Below, piece after piece: positions 35,001 through 47,200 of a stretch of DNA of 64,000 bases. Location: the NCBI GenBank assembly GCA_000469685.2, contig LS997563.1, positions 41,270,468 through 41,334,467 on the forward strand. The letters run 5' to 3'. A program made the position numbers and the translations under genes. This DNA comes from Haemonchus contortus (lineage: Eukaryota > Nematoda > Chromadorea > Rhabditida > Trichostrongylidae). The first letter of the stretch is position 1, and each line of letters begins with the position of its first letter. A model generated the notes under the pieces. It ran no database searches and was not told the origin of the DNA. It worked only from the letters and a program-made list of their open reading frames with translations.

Positions 35001-35932
35001 TCATTAAATTTTTTAGCAGCATCAGGAGTTACGTCGAAAGTCATTTTGTTGGTGAAAATATCCGTTGGAAGAGGGTAAGCCAACGCTCGTTCCCTAAGTG
35101 CACAAATTGGACGTGTGTGCGAGTTGCTGGTGACATGGCCGGCGAGTCCCATGCTCCCGTGGGCATGAAAGTGCTAATTATAGTAATGGTGTTCAGATGC
35201 ACGCTTGCTTCACGTCAGCTAGACTGGCACGGGTTGATACTTTCATCCTCCCGTATGAATCTGACTTGAATCATGCAAGCCTTGCTAGAAAGATTGATCA
35301 ATTGGCACGGGTGCAGTACGATCAGGGATTCCCTTACCGTCATCTCAGGATGCGTAACCCCGAGCTCTTGCCGCGACAGGATTTTAACCCTTCTTATGGC
35401 ATGAGAACTAATTCTAATTACTATCGGTAATCAAGTTAGAGAACGGGGGCGTTGGATGTGTTCCTGGATTGAAGCTAGGGAGAGGAAAATGAAATATGTC
35501 AAAAAACGGTAACGAAGCAACAGGGTGGAATTATAAGCGCTGATACATAGTGATACCTAATTTTAGAAAAATTTGGATATAAGATAGTGAAACGTCCGCT
35601 ATGATATGATACTTGCAACCCTAGTTGCTTCGACCTACTCATTTTCCTTGATTCAGAGTGAATTGGTACACTATGCTGATATAGAACGCCCTCCAAAGCC
35701 AGCAGTTGTCAAGCCCTTGATTCCAGAAGTGTCTTCCTCCAAATCCACGAATTTCAAACGATTTAAGAAGGTTGTTGTCGTTGTGTTTTCAAGTTTTCCT
35801 GGAGGTTTCATGTTTTCGTTCCAGGCTAGCCAGGGACGTTTCAACTCAACATTATCATCAGCCAGTATTTCATGTGTCATTGGTGGTAGTGAAGATCTCG
35901 TCGATTTTCGGCAACTTCCTCAAGTTGCGTAG
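29058..35932 (+). CDS. nbs-1: Nibrin-like protein (NBS1), MRN complex subunit
   Basis: Partner of MRE11-RAD50 in sensing and repairing DNA double-strand breaks in the nucleus. Exons: 29058-29091, 29443-29573, 29687-29878, 29932-30039, 30509-30591, 30649-30758, 30818-30876, 30950-31122, 31346-31400, 31460-31565, 31627-31685, 31759-31928, 32086-32119, 32204-32344, 32693-32786, 32845-32990, 33161-33254, 33307-33455, 34247-34357, 35657-35770, 35825-35932. All phases agree, giving about 756 residues. The FHA domain (about 10-105) has FIGRDKKKCGIVLP, VSRVHGSLEWV and STYGTVVNG. No BRCT pair is visible after it. At 153-160 QSQISSFF fits a PIP box. The middle is made of duplicated exons. The end has NFKRFKK then IGGSEDLVDF, matching the MRE11-binding motif of human nibrin. 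An exon may be missing between 34357 and 35657. AATAAA lies at 36020. It is probably the second gene of an operon with rpl-41. Confidence 0.9.
34358..35656 (+). other. Long nbs-1 intron or undetected exon
   Basis: 1.3 kb between two nbs-1 exons. A frame at about 35022-35080 reading VTSKVILLVKISVGRG before a GTAAGC donor faintly resembles the conserved stretch before the MRE11 motif, but its phase does not fit. An open frame at 35197-35430 has an acceptor at its start and no recognisable content. Neither is included in the model. Confidence 0.35.
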
Positions 35933-36019
35933 GATTTTTCCATGTGGAAATAACCAGCTTGTCAAATATATACTTGTGTGTATACAAACGTGTAAGATAT
36001 AATCTGTGATAATCCTTTC

Positions 36020-36025
36020 AATAAA
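36020..36025 (+). terminator. Polyadenylation signal of nbs-1
   Basis: AATAAA, 88 nt after the nbs-1 stop codon and in the right orientation. Confidence 0.6.
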
Positions 36026-39000
36026 CTAAAGCGATCTGGCTGAAACATAAACAGAACGGTGCCAATGACCAATTTTATGGCTGGCGATTTCAATTTCGTA
36101 GATGTTTTCATTAGGTTTGACAAACGTGACGACTGTTTTCAAGCTGAAACTGCCCGATGTGTCGTGCTCGTCTTTCATTCGTTTAATGTGACGTCGTCGG
36201 TCTTCGTCGTTTTGTCTCTCCAGCTAACAGCGGCAGTCTCCTTCCCATATGTCATCATGGTCGTTGTCATTTCTTGCCACAGAAAAGCTTGTTGCAGCCG
36301 ACAATTCCTCTCTAGGGAATCTCCCATAACAGACATTCGCAGGCATTTGTCATATCTTTGCCGACAATGCAGTAATCGTTCAGCACCACAGCAAAGCCGG
36401 GCCTGCTACAGATTAGCCAATTCAGAGCGCGCAGTTCCCGTCCATCGCACGGGCGCCTTTGTCCACGTCCACCCTCCATCAGTCCCGTAGAGGGCCAGCT
36501 TCCGTCGGCGGGAAGTTTTTCATGTGACGCGAGTGTTCGTCTCGTGAAGGCAGGCGGACGTTGTTCGGTTCGGCTCTGTGAGTAATAGATAGCCTCCTTC
36601 TCATGCCAATGTTTTCCATCTTGGCCATGTCGCTATTCCAATGACGGCCGTCCTGGCGCCTGCCAAGTCTCTCCCTCTCAAAGGTCCTCAGCTGCATCGT
36701 TGGTTTTGAAAAACCAGCCACAGCAATTTGCCTCCTCCTGTAAAATTGTGTAATTGAATTGCGGCGCTGCGTTAAAGGTTTTAAAGGCTCCGACGATTTC
36801 CATTTCGGTCCTCTTTCCGCGTTTGTGTGTGGCATTCGTCGTGCCTGCTCACTTATTACTACTACTGTTCAACCGACGAATTTCAGTGCATCGTTTGATT
36901 GGTTCCCATTTTAATTAGGTTGCGCCCGCAGGCCTCTCCATTCTGGCTACCAAACCGAGGTCCACTTTCCATTTACTGGCCTTTAGTCTGGGCCAGATTT
37001 TCGCTTGGGACTCGTGCAACTGAGCTCAAATGGGTCATTCTTTTGGGAGTGGTTTTCCAGAACCTACGACGAAGTCGTTCCCTCGAAAATGTCCCTCTCC
37101 CGAGAACGGGATTTCGCACCCTCTCAAATAGTCACAAATTCCACTTCAAACTATTTTAGCCATCGAAAAGGGACGTCTTACGGTATTTACCGTACCGTAT
37201 AGAACCAATCGATCTATACTTTTCAAAAACTATTTCTATTACCGATTCTGTTCATATTTTCGCATTTTTGGAATGACCACACTTTCTCTTCCGCCCCCCC
37301 CCCCCCTTTGGGAGATTCGTGGCCCATCCGAAACCCAAGTATCTGCCCTATTCACTGAATGGTTTGGTTTCTGAAATGCTCATAACGAGGCGATTCACTA
37401 CTTCCGTTGTGGGAGCATTCCCAGCGGCTTGTTTGTTGCTGTACCCCCGATTTCAATTTCACTGCAGTGTGTGTGCACTTTTCTGAGGCCCCAAAGACCC
37501 CTTTTAATTAAAGAATTGTTATTGGTAAAATGGACCATTACGTCTTTCTAGATCTGCTATCTGGGATGATATTCTTGCATCAGTCTTCAAGCTCAAACTA
37601 GCCTTTCGATTTTGTAGCTATTTTTTAGAAATTTGTTTTACCGAATTTTTTTCCCTATTCTGATTTTTTTTTCTTTTTTCCCTCGAGACAACTTGACTGC
37701 AAATAGTTTCGTTAGCCCTTTTTTTCGTTGTTTTTCGCTGTCCCAGCGGAAGAGGAATGTGAAGTGCAACGGCGGCCAGCACGTCTCTCCTTCCTAGAAG
37801 CGCAGCGCGAGAAATTAAGCCACTCTTTTATAATGAGAAACAGACGATTAGCTTGGCTGATCGGATTTCCATCGGATTTCTTTTCCATATTGAGCGAATT
37901 GCATCATTTCTCTCGGCCCTTACTCATCTAGGGATTATTTGAGGTTTCTTGCCACTCTTTCCTCTACGTCTTCCCCTTTGTGATTTGCTTTTTATCCCAA
38001 ATTTCTGCTAAAATTCTAGACCAGAGTCAGTCGGGGATGTGTTGGTATGGGAGGATGTGGATCCTGTGAACCTTGGATTCTTGTAGAGCCAAGTATATAA
38101 GGTTCACAGGGGTTATATCCTGTCCTTCAGCCCATATTGGCCTTTTCTTTCTTCAATTGGTTTTTGCTTGCACAATGCGCAAAGAGACCGAGACAGTAGA
38201 TCGCTCCTTCATTCCCACGATTGAGCGTTTCCAGCGATATAATTTGGGAATGCGCCTTGCGTTCTACATCGTATCCCGATCGTGATGGTATCAGGATGCG
38301 TAATACTCGAACCTGCAAAAGTTGTTCAGTAGTAGGTACAGCTTATTCACCCAGGTTGATTAGATGCTGATCAAGCGACCCTGACTTTTGGGATCCTTTG
38401 TACCATTCAGGGTTCTATGCTGGACTCGTTCTCCCAACTAGGTGTACGGTAATAGCGATACTTACCACTGAACTGTACCTCTACCCAAGCAATTTCCATA
38501 GCGAAACGGACTGAGCCATGCAACCGCCTTGAATGTGCCAGAATTAGGTAACAATCATGGCTACGTGTCCACCAATTGTCTTCCTTGCAACATACCGTTT
38601 GATCTTGAATTAATCTCTAGAGGCTATCTGAAGGCTACTGAAACATGTGGGGCATTTGAAAAGTCATCTAGAAACTCTGGTCACCTCTACGATGTTTGAG
38701 AAGCCTAACTCTGAATTCCCACGATTATGCCTGTAATTAATTGAGCGTGTGCAAAAGCGTAAGAAGTAGTCCTTCAAGTGCTCCCCAGGTAATTTATGAT
38801 TACGCCTATTTTCCTTGACACTCATCTGAAAAAAGGCCTTCCATGTTACCTCCTCTTAATTGTATTTGTTACGACATTTTGAATTTCTATAGTATAGTTA
38901 TTTGTCAATATTTTTGTATTTTCCATCAATTATAATGTTATCTTTCTGGCTCACTCTTCGCTCCTGTGCTCTTGACACAGCAAAGGGACGGGAAGTTCGT

Positions 39001-40370
39001 TGGCGTTTTTCCATCAAACTAATTAGAAAGCTGCAAACTAATCGTATAAATGCGCTCTGTAGGAAGGTTTTTGAAAATCTTATAATCATTTTAGTAAAGG
39101 ACACTGTCCTGGTTCATTTGGCATAGTGCTCTGTGGCTTTTGATTCTTTTTCTTGGGAGAGAATGACAGAAAGGGAGGAGGTGAGATCTGGGGGAGTGTC
39201 ACCAGCCACATCCGATCCGCAGATCAAATCCTTGCAGGACAACTGAAGATTCGCTGTCTTATCTGAGTTACTTCATGCTGCAGAACTTGTCATGAAGGTT
39301 GGAATCACTGTATTGTCCGGGTAAAATGGGTCAGGTTCAGGATAGGTCAGCCATAGGATAAGCCGAATGCGCATTCAAAGGCTCCCATGATTCCGAATGA
39401 AAGCTGGGTCACTGGCGCATCCCGTATATCAAGAAGTCCAGCCTTGAGCGTTCAGAGGGCTGGAAAGTGGTATAAGCGGCCAAGGGACCGATTTCCCACA
39501 TTCATATTGGATTTCCTCTGCCTATCTATCACAATCCCATGCTAATTCATAGTACATGTTTTTGTCTAAACTCGAGTAGAAGTAGCTAACCTGGAAATGT
39601 CACCTAATGTGTCTAAGACAGAGTTGAGCTGGTACTCAATCATTTGGGAGGCAGGAGGGAGCCCAGTTGTCTGCATAAATTTCCATAAGCAATGAAGGAG
39701 TTTGTTTTTACGGGCCGTTTCGATTACCTCATTTCTCCTACACATTTCCCTTTCTTTTCTTTCCTTTTTTCTTAAATCTTGGGGAAAAACTTACTTTGTT
39801 ATTCATGTACGTTGAGTCCGTCGAGCAAACCAATTGCTCCGTGTAATGTCATAAATTATTCCTACCCCAATAATTTCACACATCTAAGCGCTCGGAACAT
39901 AGCCCTGTTCGTTGCAGTTCTTTGATGAATCGTGGGATGTACTCCCACCTAATCTTACCCTAATCTCCCCTATTCATTTTATCTGAGTACACATCTGTCC
40001 CATCTAATGGTTATTGTTGGTCCGTAAAGCCCAAATCCCCTCAAAAACTTCCACGATTTCCATCAGACGACACTCTCCCAAGGGTTTTGCCATCTTTGCC
40101 ATGAATTTTTTGTTGGGGTGAAATTTTTAGATATTTGTATAAGGTTTTTAATGCTATTTTTAGCAACCAATCAAAATTCTTTGATAAAGCATCCTCATTC
40201 ATGCCATACCCGTTGGACTTTCCGTTGGAAACGCATTTTCACAGTTACTCGATAGAAGTTCATGGCTCTGATGAACTTATCGTTCGGCTCTCGAAATCGC
40301 CTGCCTAATCTTTTCGTTTTTTTTTGACCCCTCGATCTTTTTTAGACCCCTCTTCCAGCTAGTTTTCAAG
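36026..40370. other. Intergenic, 4.3 kb
   Basis: No gene recognised. A minus-strand open frame at 36479-36835 (118 codons, basic, begins MPHTNAERGPKWKSS) and one on the plus strand at 36059-36490 lack known domains or clear splice context. A run of 13 C is at 37294-37306. The right end should contain the promoter of the next gene. Confidence 0.4.
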
Positions 40371-40380
40371 TGGCATAACG
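40361..40380 (+). promoter_or_regulatory. Probable spliced-leader acceptor
   Basis: AGTTTTCAAG ends at 40370 and the ATG of the next gene follows after 10 nt. Confidence 0.5.
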
Positions 40381-42111
40381 ATGCCAACCACTCTTCTGAC
40401 AGCATCCGACGATTCGGACGATGGCGGGCTGGAGCGAAGGCCACCGAGGAGACGATTTTTTCAGAAGTAGGTCTGCCAATCGGATATTTTGATAAATGAG
40501 ACTTCCCATCCATTGGTATGCTTTAAGTGGCCTCTTCTTCTGCTGAGCGTACTGGTCTTTGTTCTTTTTGACGTGCTCATCGAAGAGGGGCGCTTTGGGT
40601 TGTGCTTAATTTCATTCTGAAGGATGCGACAAAGCGGAAGAAGCCCTATTAACACATGTAGGGTTTTTGTCAGTGAAGGCCTAACGGGAAATAGTTTTCA
40701 GGTCCGAGAGGGGTTCCAAACGATTCGTACTCGATATCAGCTTCTGCCATTGCCTTTTGCTCAGTATTCTGTCATTGTCACTGATATATGTGGCTTTGAA
40801 TACGTATTCCCTCACGAAACACTATGCAGAACTACGGGAAAGCGTGTCCGGTGAGTTCTCCTTTGCATTTGTAACTTTACCAATTCCGTAGGAATCGATG
40901 GCGAACACTTCCAACCGCTTAATTATGCCCTTCATCGATTAGGGCCTTGAGAAATTTGGGAGATTCTTCCACAAGAGGTCCTCCATGTTTGAAGAGTCTC
41001 TCGAACAGCAGTGAACACTTCGTTTTCAGCAGTTGCACAGCTGACGAACCGATTGGAAACCCTTGAATTCGGTATGAACAGGCTTCGTCTTGAATTTGAT
41101 TTTTGGAAGGAAAATTTCTCGAACGATTCGACACACGAAGCTACCGATTATGTTTTTGATGTAATGAAAAAATTATCGCTAGATGTACGAGAGATGAAGA
41201 AACGGGTCGAAATGGTAGGTTGCCTACCCTTGAACTTTGAAAAATGGGCAGTCATGGTAGAATTGAAGGGGAATCGAAAACCGTTAAAGGTACAGTTCAC
41301 GATAATTCTGAGGTACCCTTTTTAGGTAGAAAAGCGGAAGAGTCGATGTAGAGGAGTACATCGGTGGCGAAGAAAGCTAGAGAATCCGCCTACTTCAAGG
41401 GTTTTTGAAAGTAGTGGAATTGGAGGTTGTACGAGATCACCGTCGCGGTAATGGCACGTAAGGGGTTTTGGACAAGATTTAACTTGCTCCCATTGCTCAA
41501 AGGAATGACTGCATCAGGCGACTTAATGAAGCCGATGATGTACGGACAGTGTCCGAAACTGTCCTTCACTCGCCATGGGTTATGACAAGTTGTTTGAACT
41601 TCCTACATGGAGATAGTGCAGCCTCTACAAAGCCGTTGAAACTCGTCCACGATGGGTGTGGCATTCACACGAAACAATCTCTGGCCCCTTATTGTGCCCT
41701 ATCCATGACGTTTTTCCTCTTTATAACGGCAGGTATGGTATAAGGGGAAGCCTCGAATTCATACTATAGAGAAATTTCAGGGACCATTATTATCGTGAAT
41801 TGTGCCTATGAAGGTTCGAAGCAGTGGTTTCGGAAAACTCATTGGTGAAGAGTTGAAGAGCCAATTTTCAGTGGTTGTGAAAATCTAATAACTGAAATTC
41901 AAACGATGGGATGTTTTTAATTTTGTACCTGATGTTTTTTTTTCAGGCCACCCGTGTGACAGATGATGTGACACGGCGGATGACAACCGTTGAAACCCGT
42001 TGTCTGAATGTCTGCCGGCAATCATCACGTCGTGAAGGGGACAAGCAACGACGACGACAGGCTGCTAAGGTCCTTTCGGACGATGATGAGATTATTTTCA
42101 GAAGAAATTGA
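40381..42111 (+). CDS. Unrecognised membrane-anchored coiled-coil protein
   Basis: Four exons, 40381-40466, 40702-40850, 41030-41214 and 41947-42111, with matching phases, give 194 residues. I do not recognise the family. Residues 1-37 are hydrophilic with an acidic DDSDD patch and a basic RRPPRRR patch. Residues about 38-61 (VLDISFCHCLLLSILSLSL and on) form one membrane span. From about 70 a heptad-like coiled coil runs (VAQLTNRLETLEFGMNRLRL), followed by KKLSLDVREMKKRVEM and a basic C-terminus ending DDDEIIFRRN. No signal peptidase site is evident. The positive charge before the span and a long coiled coil after it suggest a type II (C-terminus out or luminal) protein, which is inferred. 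AATAAA lies 503 nt after the stop, at 42614. Confidence 0.75.
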
Positions 42112-44259
42112 CATCTTCCATCGTTAGAAGAATATTTATGAGCTATATTCGCAGAAAGCGAATTATTCCCTGACCAATTCCTTTCCACCAACTGCATACT
42201 AGCTCTTAAAGCAATAATAGCGTGTGAGAATTTTTTAATAACTAGGGTAATGTACGGTGCTCAACTATGTGATTGTCTTTTCGATCTCAATTTCATTATC
42301 GCTGAAAAACATGCCATTCCATGCCGCGTGCGGTTGCGTTGCGGCGACATTATCCGTGTAGGTCGCATAAAGTGTGGAACCGACGGAAAAGGGAATCATC
42401 GATTTCTTGGCTCTGCGCAACCGCACGCGTATTAGTATGACCAAGCGAGTGTCGATTACGAAATGTACACCTCTGATTTTCTTCCAGTTGAGTTCTATTT
42501 GATTCGACATTTAACCATACTTCTTTTTTTCTTATTCAACTAAAAATGGAGCAAGCTGTTTTTTCGTGTTTGTTTCCAAGATTTGAGAAACCATTTGCTA
42601 TTATTATTTTCAGAATAAATTCTGAAATTATCTCAGTATGGCTGTAAATAAGTCAAATGCTTTTGCAAATACTTATTTGAGGGTAGCCTCTTGCAGGCAC
42701 CGTTCACGATAATTTTGAGTAATCCAGATATGATGAAAATGGTACATAAGATGAAGAATAGCGATGCGATGAAGGCGGAGGAACTGCGTAAATCGGTGTT
42801 CCCAAGGTGAAAAAAGGCTTCAAAAAACCGTTAAAATGTGGGCTGGACGAGAATGAGACCAGAAAAATGAAGAATAGTGGGGCGTTCGGGCGAGTTATAC
42901 AATGTGTCTCACTGCGTACGTGTGGGTCCTGGTGCGAATAACAGACTATAGTAGGCAAAAATTCATCCACTTATAAGTATAAGCAAACAAAAAACCCTTA
43001 GTAACAGCAAAATTGGCTAACCTTTTATCAGCCTCTAGGAGATAGGAGGAGAGGAGGCGGCAGCAAAAAGAATAACAGAGGAAAAAAGAATGGGAGAAAA
43101 CCTCACCAACCTCAATCTACTCGCCTCATCACTCGGCGAGCAGCTGATTGTGTGTGGGTCCTAGAACGAATAGTTGCAAACTGTATTGCCTCGACACTCA
43201 TCTGACGAGAGGCGGGAAAACCGTTGACGTTCCCGCCCATTGAAATATCGTGAACTGTGCCTTTAACTAGTGATGAGAATTCCTTTATAATAGTGCCCAG
43301 TCATCGGCAAGAGCATTTTCTCATCAGGATCGAACCCGGGCCTATGTTTTTTTCGCTCTACAACGCTCAATCTACCTGTAAATAGAGTGATTGTAGTCAA
43401 AGGAATACGTTCGTAAATTTTGTCATGTAAAGGTCATCCCCAAAAGAAATCAAGTAACTTGCATACTACTGGAAACCATTTCTTTCTACTCAAGTAATAT
43501 GGGCAAGTATTTTCGACATAACCTTGAGGAAATGCTGTTATCAACGCCTCTACTACTATTAATAGAATCTACTTACCAGTAAAAGTCGTATTTACTAGTA
43601 GTCGGGATAAATAGAGACTCGAGAAAGCCACTATGAATAATAGTGTTTTTACATTACTCTCCCGAGTCAAGCCCGACACTAATCAAACACCCCGAAGAGA
43701 TGGATGTGCATGGGACGAGGGACGAGACGAGGTTGATCCCAAGCGCCGAGGCGGGACACGCTCAACTGCTGATTCAATCAAGATACAGGGAAAAAAAAGA
43801 ATGATTCATCTATTGAAATACAGGAAAAGGCAAGGAAAATTGATTTGAAGTCATCAATTGGATTGAACAATACCCATTGGACAATTTGGTATACAACTCG
43901 ACAAACTACAATTACATTATTATCTACAAAAAAAACAACTTTCTTTCATCAATTTGTTGACTAATTTGGCATAAAAACTTCATATATATAGGTAAAACGA
44001 GAAAAGACGACAAGTATTTTCATCCATAGAACGTAGTTGGTCGTAGAACGCTTCCAATACACCCGAGAATCGTATGGAAGTACCTATACAGCAGCAAATC
44101 TGCCTACACTGATGAACGGCTCTGATTCTATCGTTGATCTGAGGGGAGTCTTAGGAGCGTAGGAAGGTTACACTGAGAAATTTCTCCAAACTCAGGTTAT
44201 TCACACACACACACGCACATATGGCAGAGTTGCTCTTGACTGGAACGACCATTGACCGA
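42112..44259. other. Intergenic between two convergent genes
   Basis: It holds the 3' ends of the coiled-coil gene (+, AATAAA at 42614-42619) and the SEC14-like gene (-). A short AC repeat is at about 44203-44215. Open frames are short and unrecognised. Confidence 0.4.
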
Positions 44260-47200
44260 TCATTCGAGTTCTTTGAAATCGGCCAATTCGCCGTTTTCCT
44301 TTTCGAATTGGATTCTGTAGTAGACAGTCAACGACCGTACCCAAGCCTGAAAGTACTTACGAGCATTAAGTACTCTGAAACCACGGAAAGTGTGCCAAGA
44401 TTTCCAGGATTTTTTTTTGCCAGGATTTCCTGATCATGATCAGCTACAAATCACGGATCGTGAAGCTTTGACCCAACTGAAAGACTAGTATTCCTTACCT
44501 GTTCATTACCGTACTTCACTTTATACACACCGGCACCGAGGGTTTTAATTCGTAGATAGTCGACAGTGGGCATACCAGGATAGTCAAAGTCTGGGAACCA
44601 ATCTAAAAAGACTTTTTGACGGCAAGGGATCTCCGGGAAGTAGTAGCCATCTCAACCAACCGATCATATTGTCCAAAGCGGAATCGACAGCAGCAGGATC
44701 TTCACTGAACCAGATGCCCATGCCGAAAGTCCGGTCACAGAATCTGAAGTTTTATAGTTCATGGGTTGTCTCTATTCCCATAACAACAAGTCGAGGAACT
44801 TACCTATTCACGACGATGTAGGTGGGCTCATGAGTGGAGACGACGTATGTGACGATTTTTGCTTTACCGGCTGGTATCACCGCACAGGTGAGGTCTTTGA
44901 GACCAGGAGCCTTCTCATCAGGTTCCCAGTACAATTCGTGAGGGATCGGGTCGAATGGGATATTTAAGCGATCGCTGAAAGTAGTAGCATAACAACCAAG
45001 AGATTACCTACTCGATCACCGGGCAGGATACCTTAGACCACGGTGAACTATCCTTGAAGGGCTTACTCTTGTGAAGTGTCATGGATACCAAACAAGAGTA
45101 GGAGACTTACCGGCACATGCCATCGCCATTCGAATCATACAGCTTTCCACCCCAGTGAGCCGGGATGTTCTCTGGCTTGGCGACCTATAAACAGAGAGCA
45201 GAGATTTGGGCCGTTCGACTACTCTAAGGGATAGCTATGGTTACCTTTTGAATTTGATTCTTCCAATCGCTGTTAGTCGTGCAAAGCTGAACCTTATTCC
45301 GAGTTCTTTCCGGCAATAAGGGCCCAATTGCCTAGAATGTAGTCGTTTTGTCTTGAAACTTCACCTTTGGGAAAACATTTCAAAACTGAACGAGGTCATT
45401 ATTCTGAAGATAGGGCCATATCAGCTTCGAAAACGAGCGCATTTTGTGAAGCTACAGCGAGCAGCAGGGGGTGCTATTTGTCTTTTCAATTTTCCGCTCT
45501 GGAAACTTCTACTGTGAAGTAATTTTGGGGTATCGAGGCTTTCGGGTGTTTTCTAATCATCGCTTTTCGCTCTTATAAGTTTTCTGCGAGCTGTAATTAA
45601 GCGCTGGAGCAAGATCTACGAAGCAATACCTTTTTGAAATGAAAAAAATAAAAAACAACCAAAAGTGAATTTGTACCTTCCAGATCAGCCCCATAAATGG
45701 AGGAGCATTCACGATGAAGAATATCTTGATCCATTCCGGATAATTTGTATAAACAGACTCCCAGAGGATACGATATGGCCCTAAAATTCTCAAAAATTTC
45801 TTCTGGTTCAATTTAAAGGATAAAGTTTCTGGCGTCGATCAATCCCGTCTGAGGGATGCGCCTCACACTCGACTTGAATTCAGAATCGTAGTGGCGTAAT
45901 GAGTGCGTATGTGGCCTTTACAATGAATTGCGGTGGCCAGCCGATGTACAGGTCAGTGCTTTTATCCTCCTAGACGAGTCTGGTACCAACTAACCGACCC
46001 CGAGGAATGGAAGGCTTGGTTGGCTTAGGCATCGATCTGGGATTCGAACCCCTGACCGTGCGCGTGATATAGGGCCATTACACCACCTCCGCCCTGGTTC
46101 AATTAACCTTTTCAAAAATCTCGCTGTTATCAGTTCCTCAGACTTCTCATTTTTTGTTATTGCTCCTTCAACTGCTTCATACCTCTAGAAAGTGGTCATA
46201 TTTTAAAGCTAATATGCTGTGGTGATCAAATTATAAACAAATCAGGGAGCGTACAGAGAAAATTGCGTTCTTTCCGGCGTACGCCATGCGAATGACATCC
46301 ATTCGGACCCGCGAAAGCATTTGTATGCGTTGGAATCTATACTCAGGTGCAGATTGGCCAATTCCTACTGGAAACGTTTTAATCCTGCCAGATCCCTCGC
46401 CAACGTCATTTGAGTGTTCCCGAGATGGAGAACTTGCCTGGGCAAAGCAGGTAGGGTTCCAAAACATTCTCTCCTGCTGCCGACAGACTGACATAACCAC
46501 TTTTTCTAGTGGATTAAAACAGGATTCATTTTAATGACCAAGAGCAATGAACAAAGGCCTTCAATAAATTTGTGCGCTCATCGTTTCCTGTTTACCAGGT
46601 CGACTTCTAATTAGGTACTTCCTGATTGAAAATGTCAATGCTAAGTGACTGTCATGTGATGTTACGCTGACTAAACCCCCTCGCTCCCCTCTCTTCTCTC
46701 GTCGCCAGTTCTGTCAACGTCGAATTACCGTGTTATCGGTTGACCGTCGGTGGTTGATAAGGATGACAACTGGGACTCGGTAATGTTAGTCATTGATGGG
46801 ACAAAAATGTGGTTCTGATCAATGCTGGCAATTGAGACATAGCAGATGTCCACAGAAAAAGGCCTACAGTAACGAATCTGACCGTAGAACTGCGCTTTAC
46901 ATTGAAAATACTCACTTTATGATCCTTTTTCAGGTCATTTTGGTGTTTCAAAGAGCAATAAATGAATTCTTTCCGTTTTGAAAACTCCAGCTCCTGTTGG
47001 GGATCGTATGGCATGTGAGGGTAGTTGGTTGGCCTTGGTGGAGGCAGGGTATGAATAGGGGCGTTTCACGGTAACCATTAATCCTCTGAACAGCACTAAG
47101 GTATACCAACCAGAGAACGAATGGGGAGCATTCAGTCGGATTGGTCCCGGAATCGACGTTCAAAGCACGTTCGAAGTCTCGGGACCAGTTGTTCTCTCCT

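Noticed and set aside
35197..35430. 77-codon frame beginning MHACFTSARLARVD as an nbs-1 exon
   Set aside because: It has an acceptor at its start but ends in a stop and shows no link to nibrin; kept out of the model.
36059..36835. Two long open frames on opposite strands (143 and 118 codons)
   Set aside because: Neither shows a domain or joins with neighbouring exons; the region is GC-richer, which lengthens chance frames.
46030..46095. A tRNA gene on the minus strand
   Set aside because: A and B boxes are good, but the arms do not pair as a cloverleaf and the sequence continues into a dispersed body found twice more, so it is a SINE.
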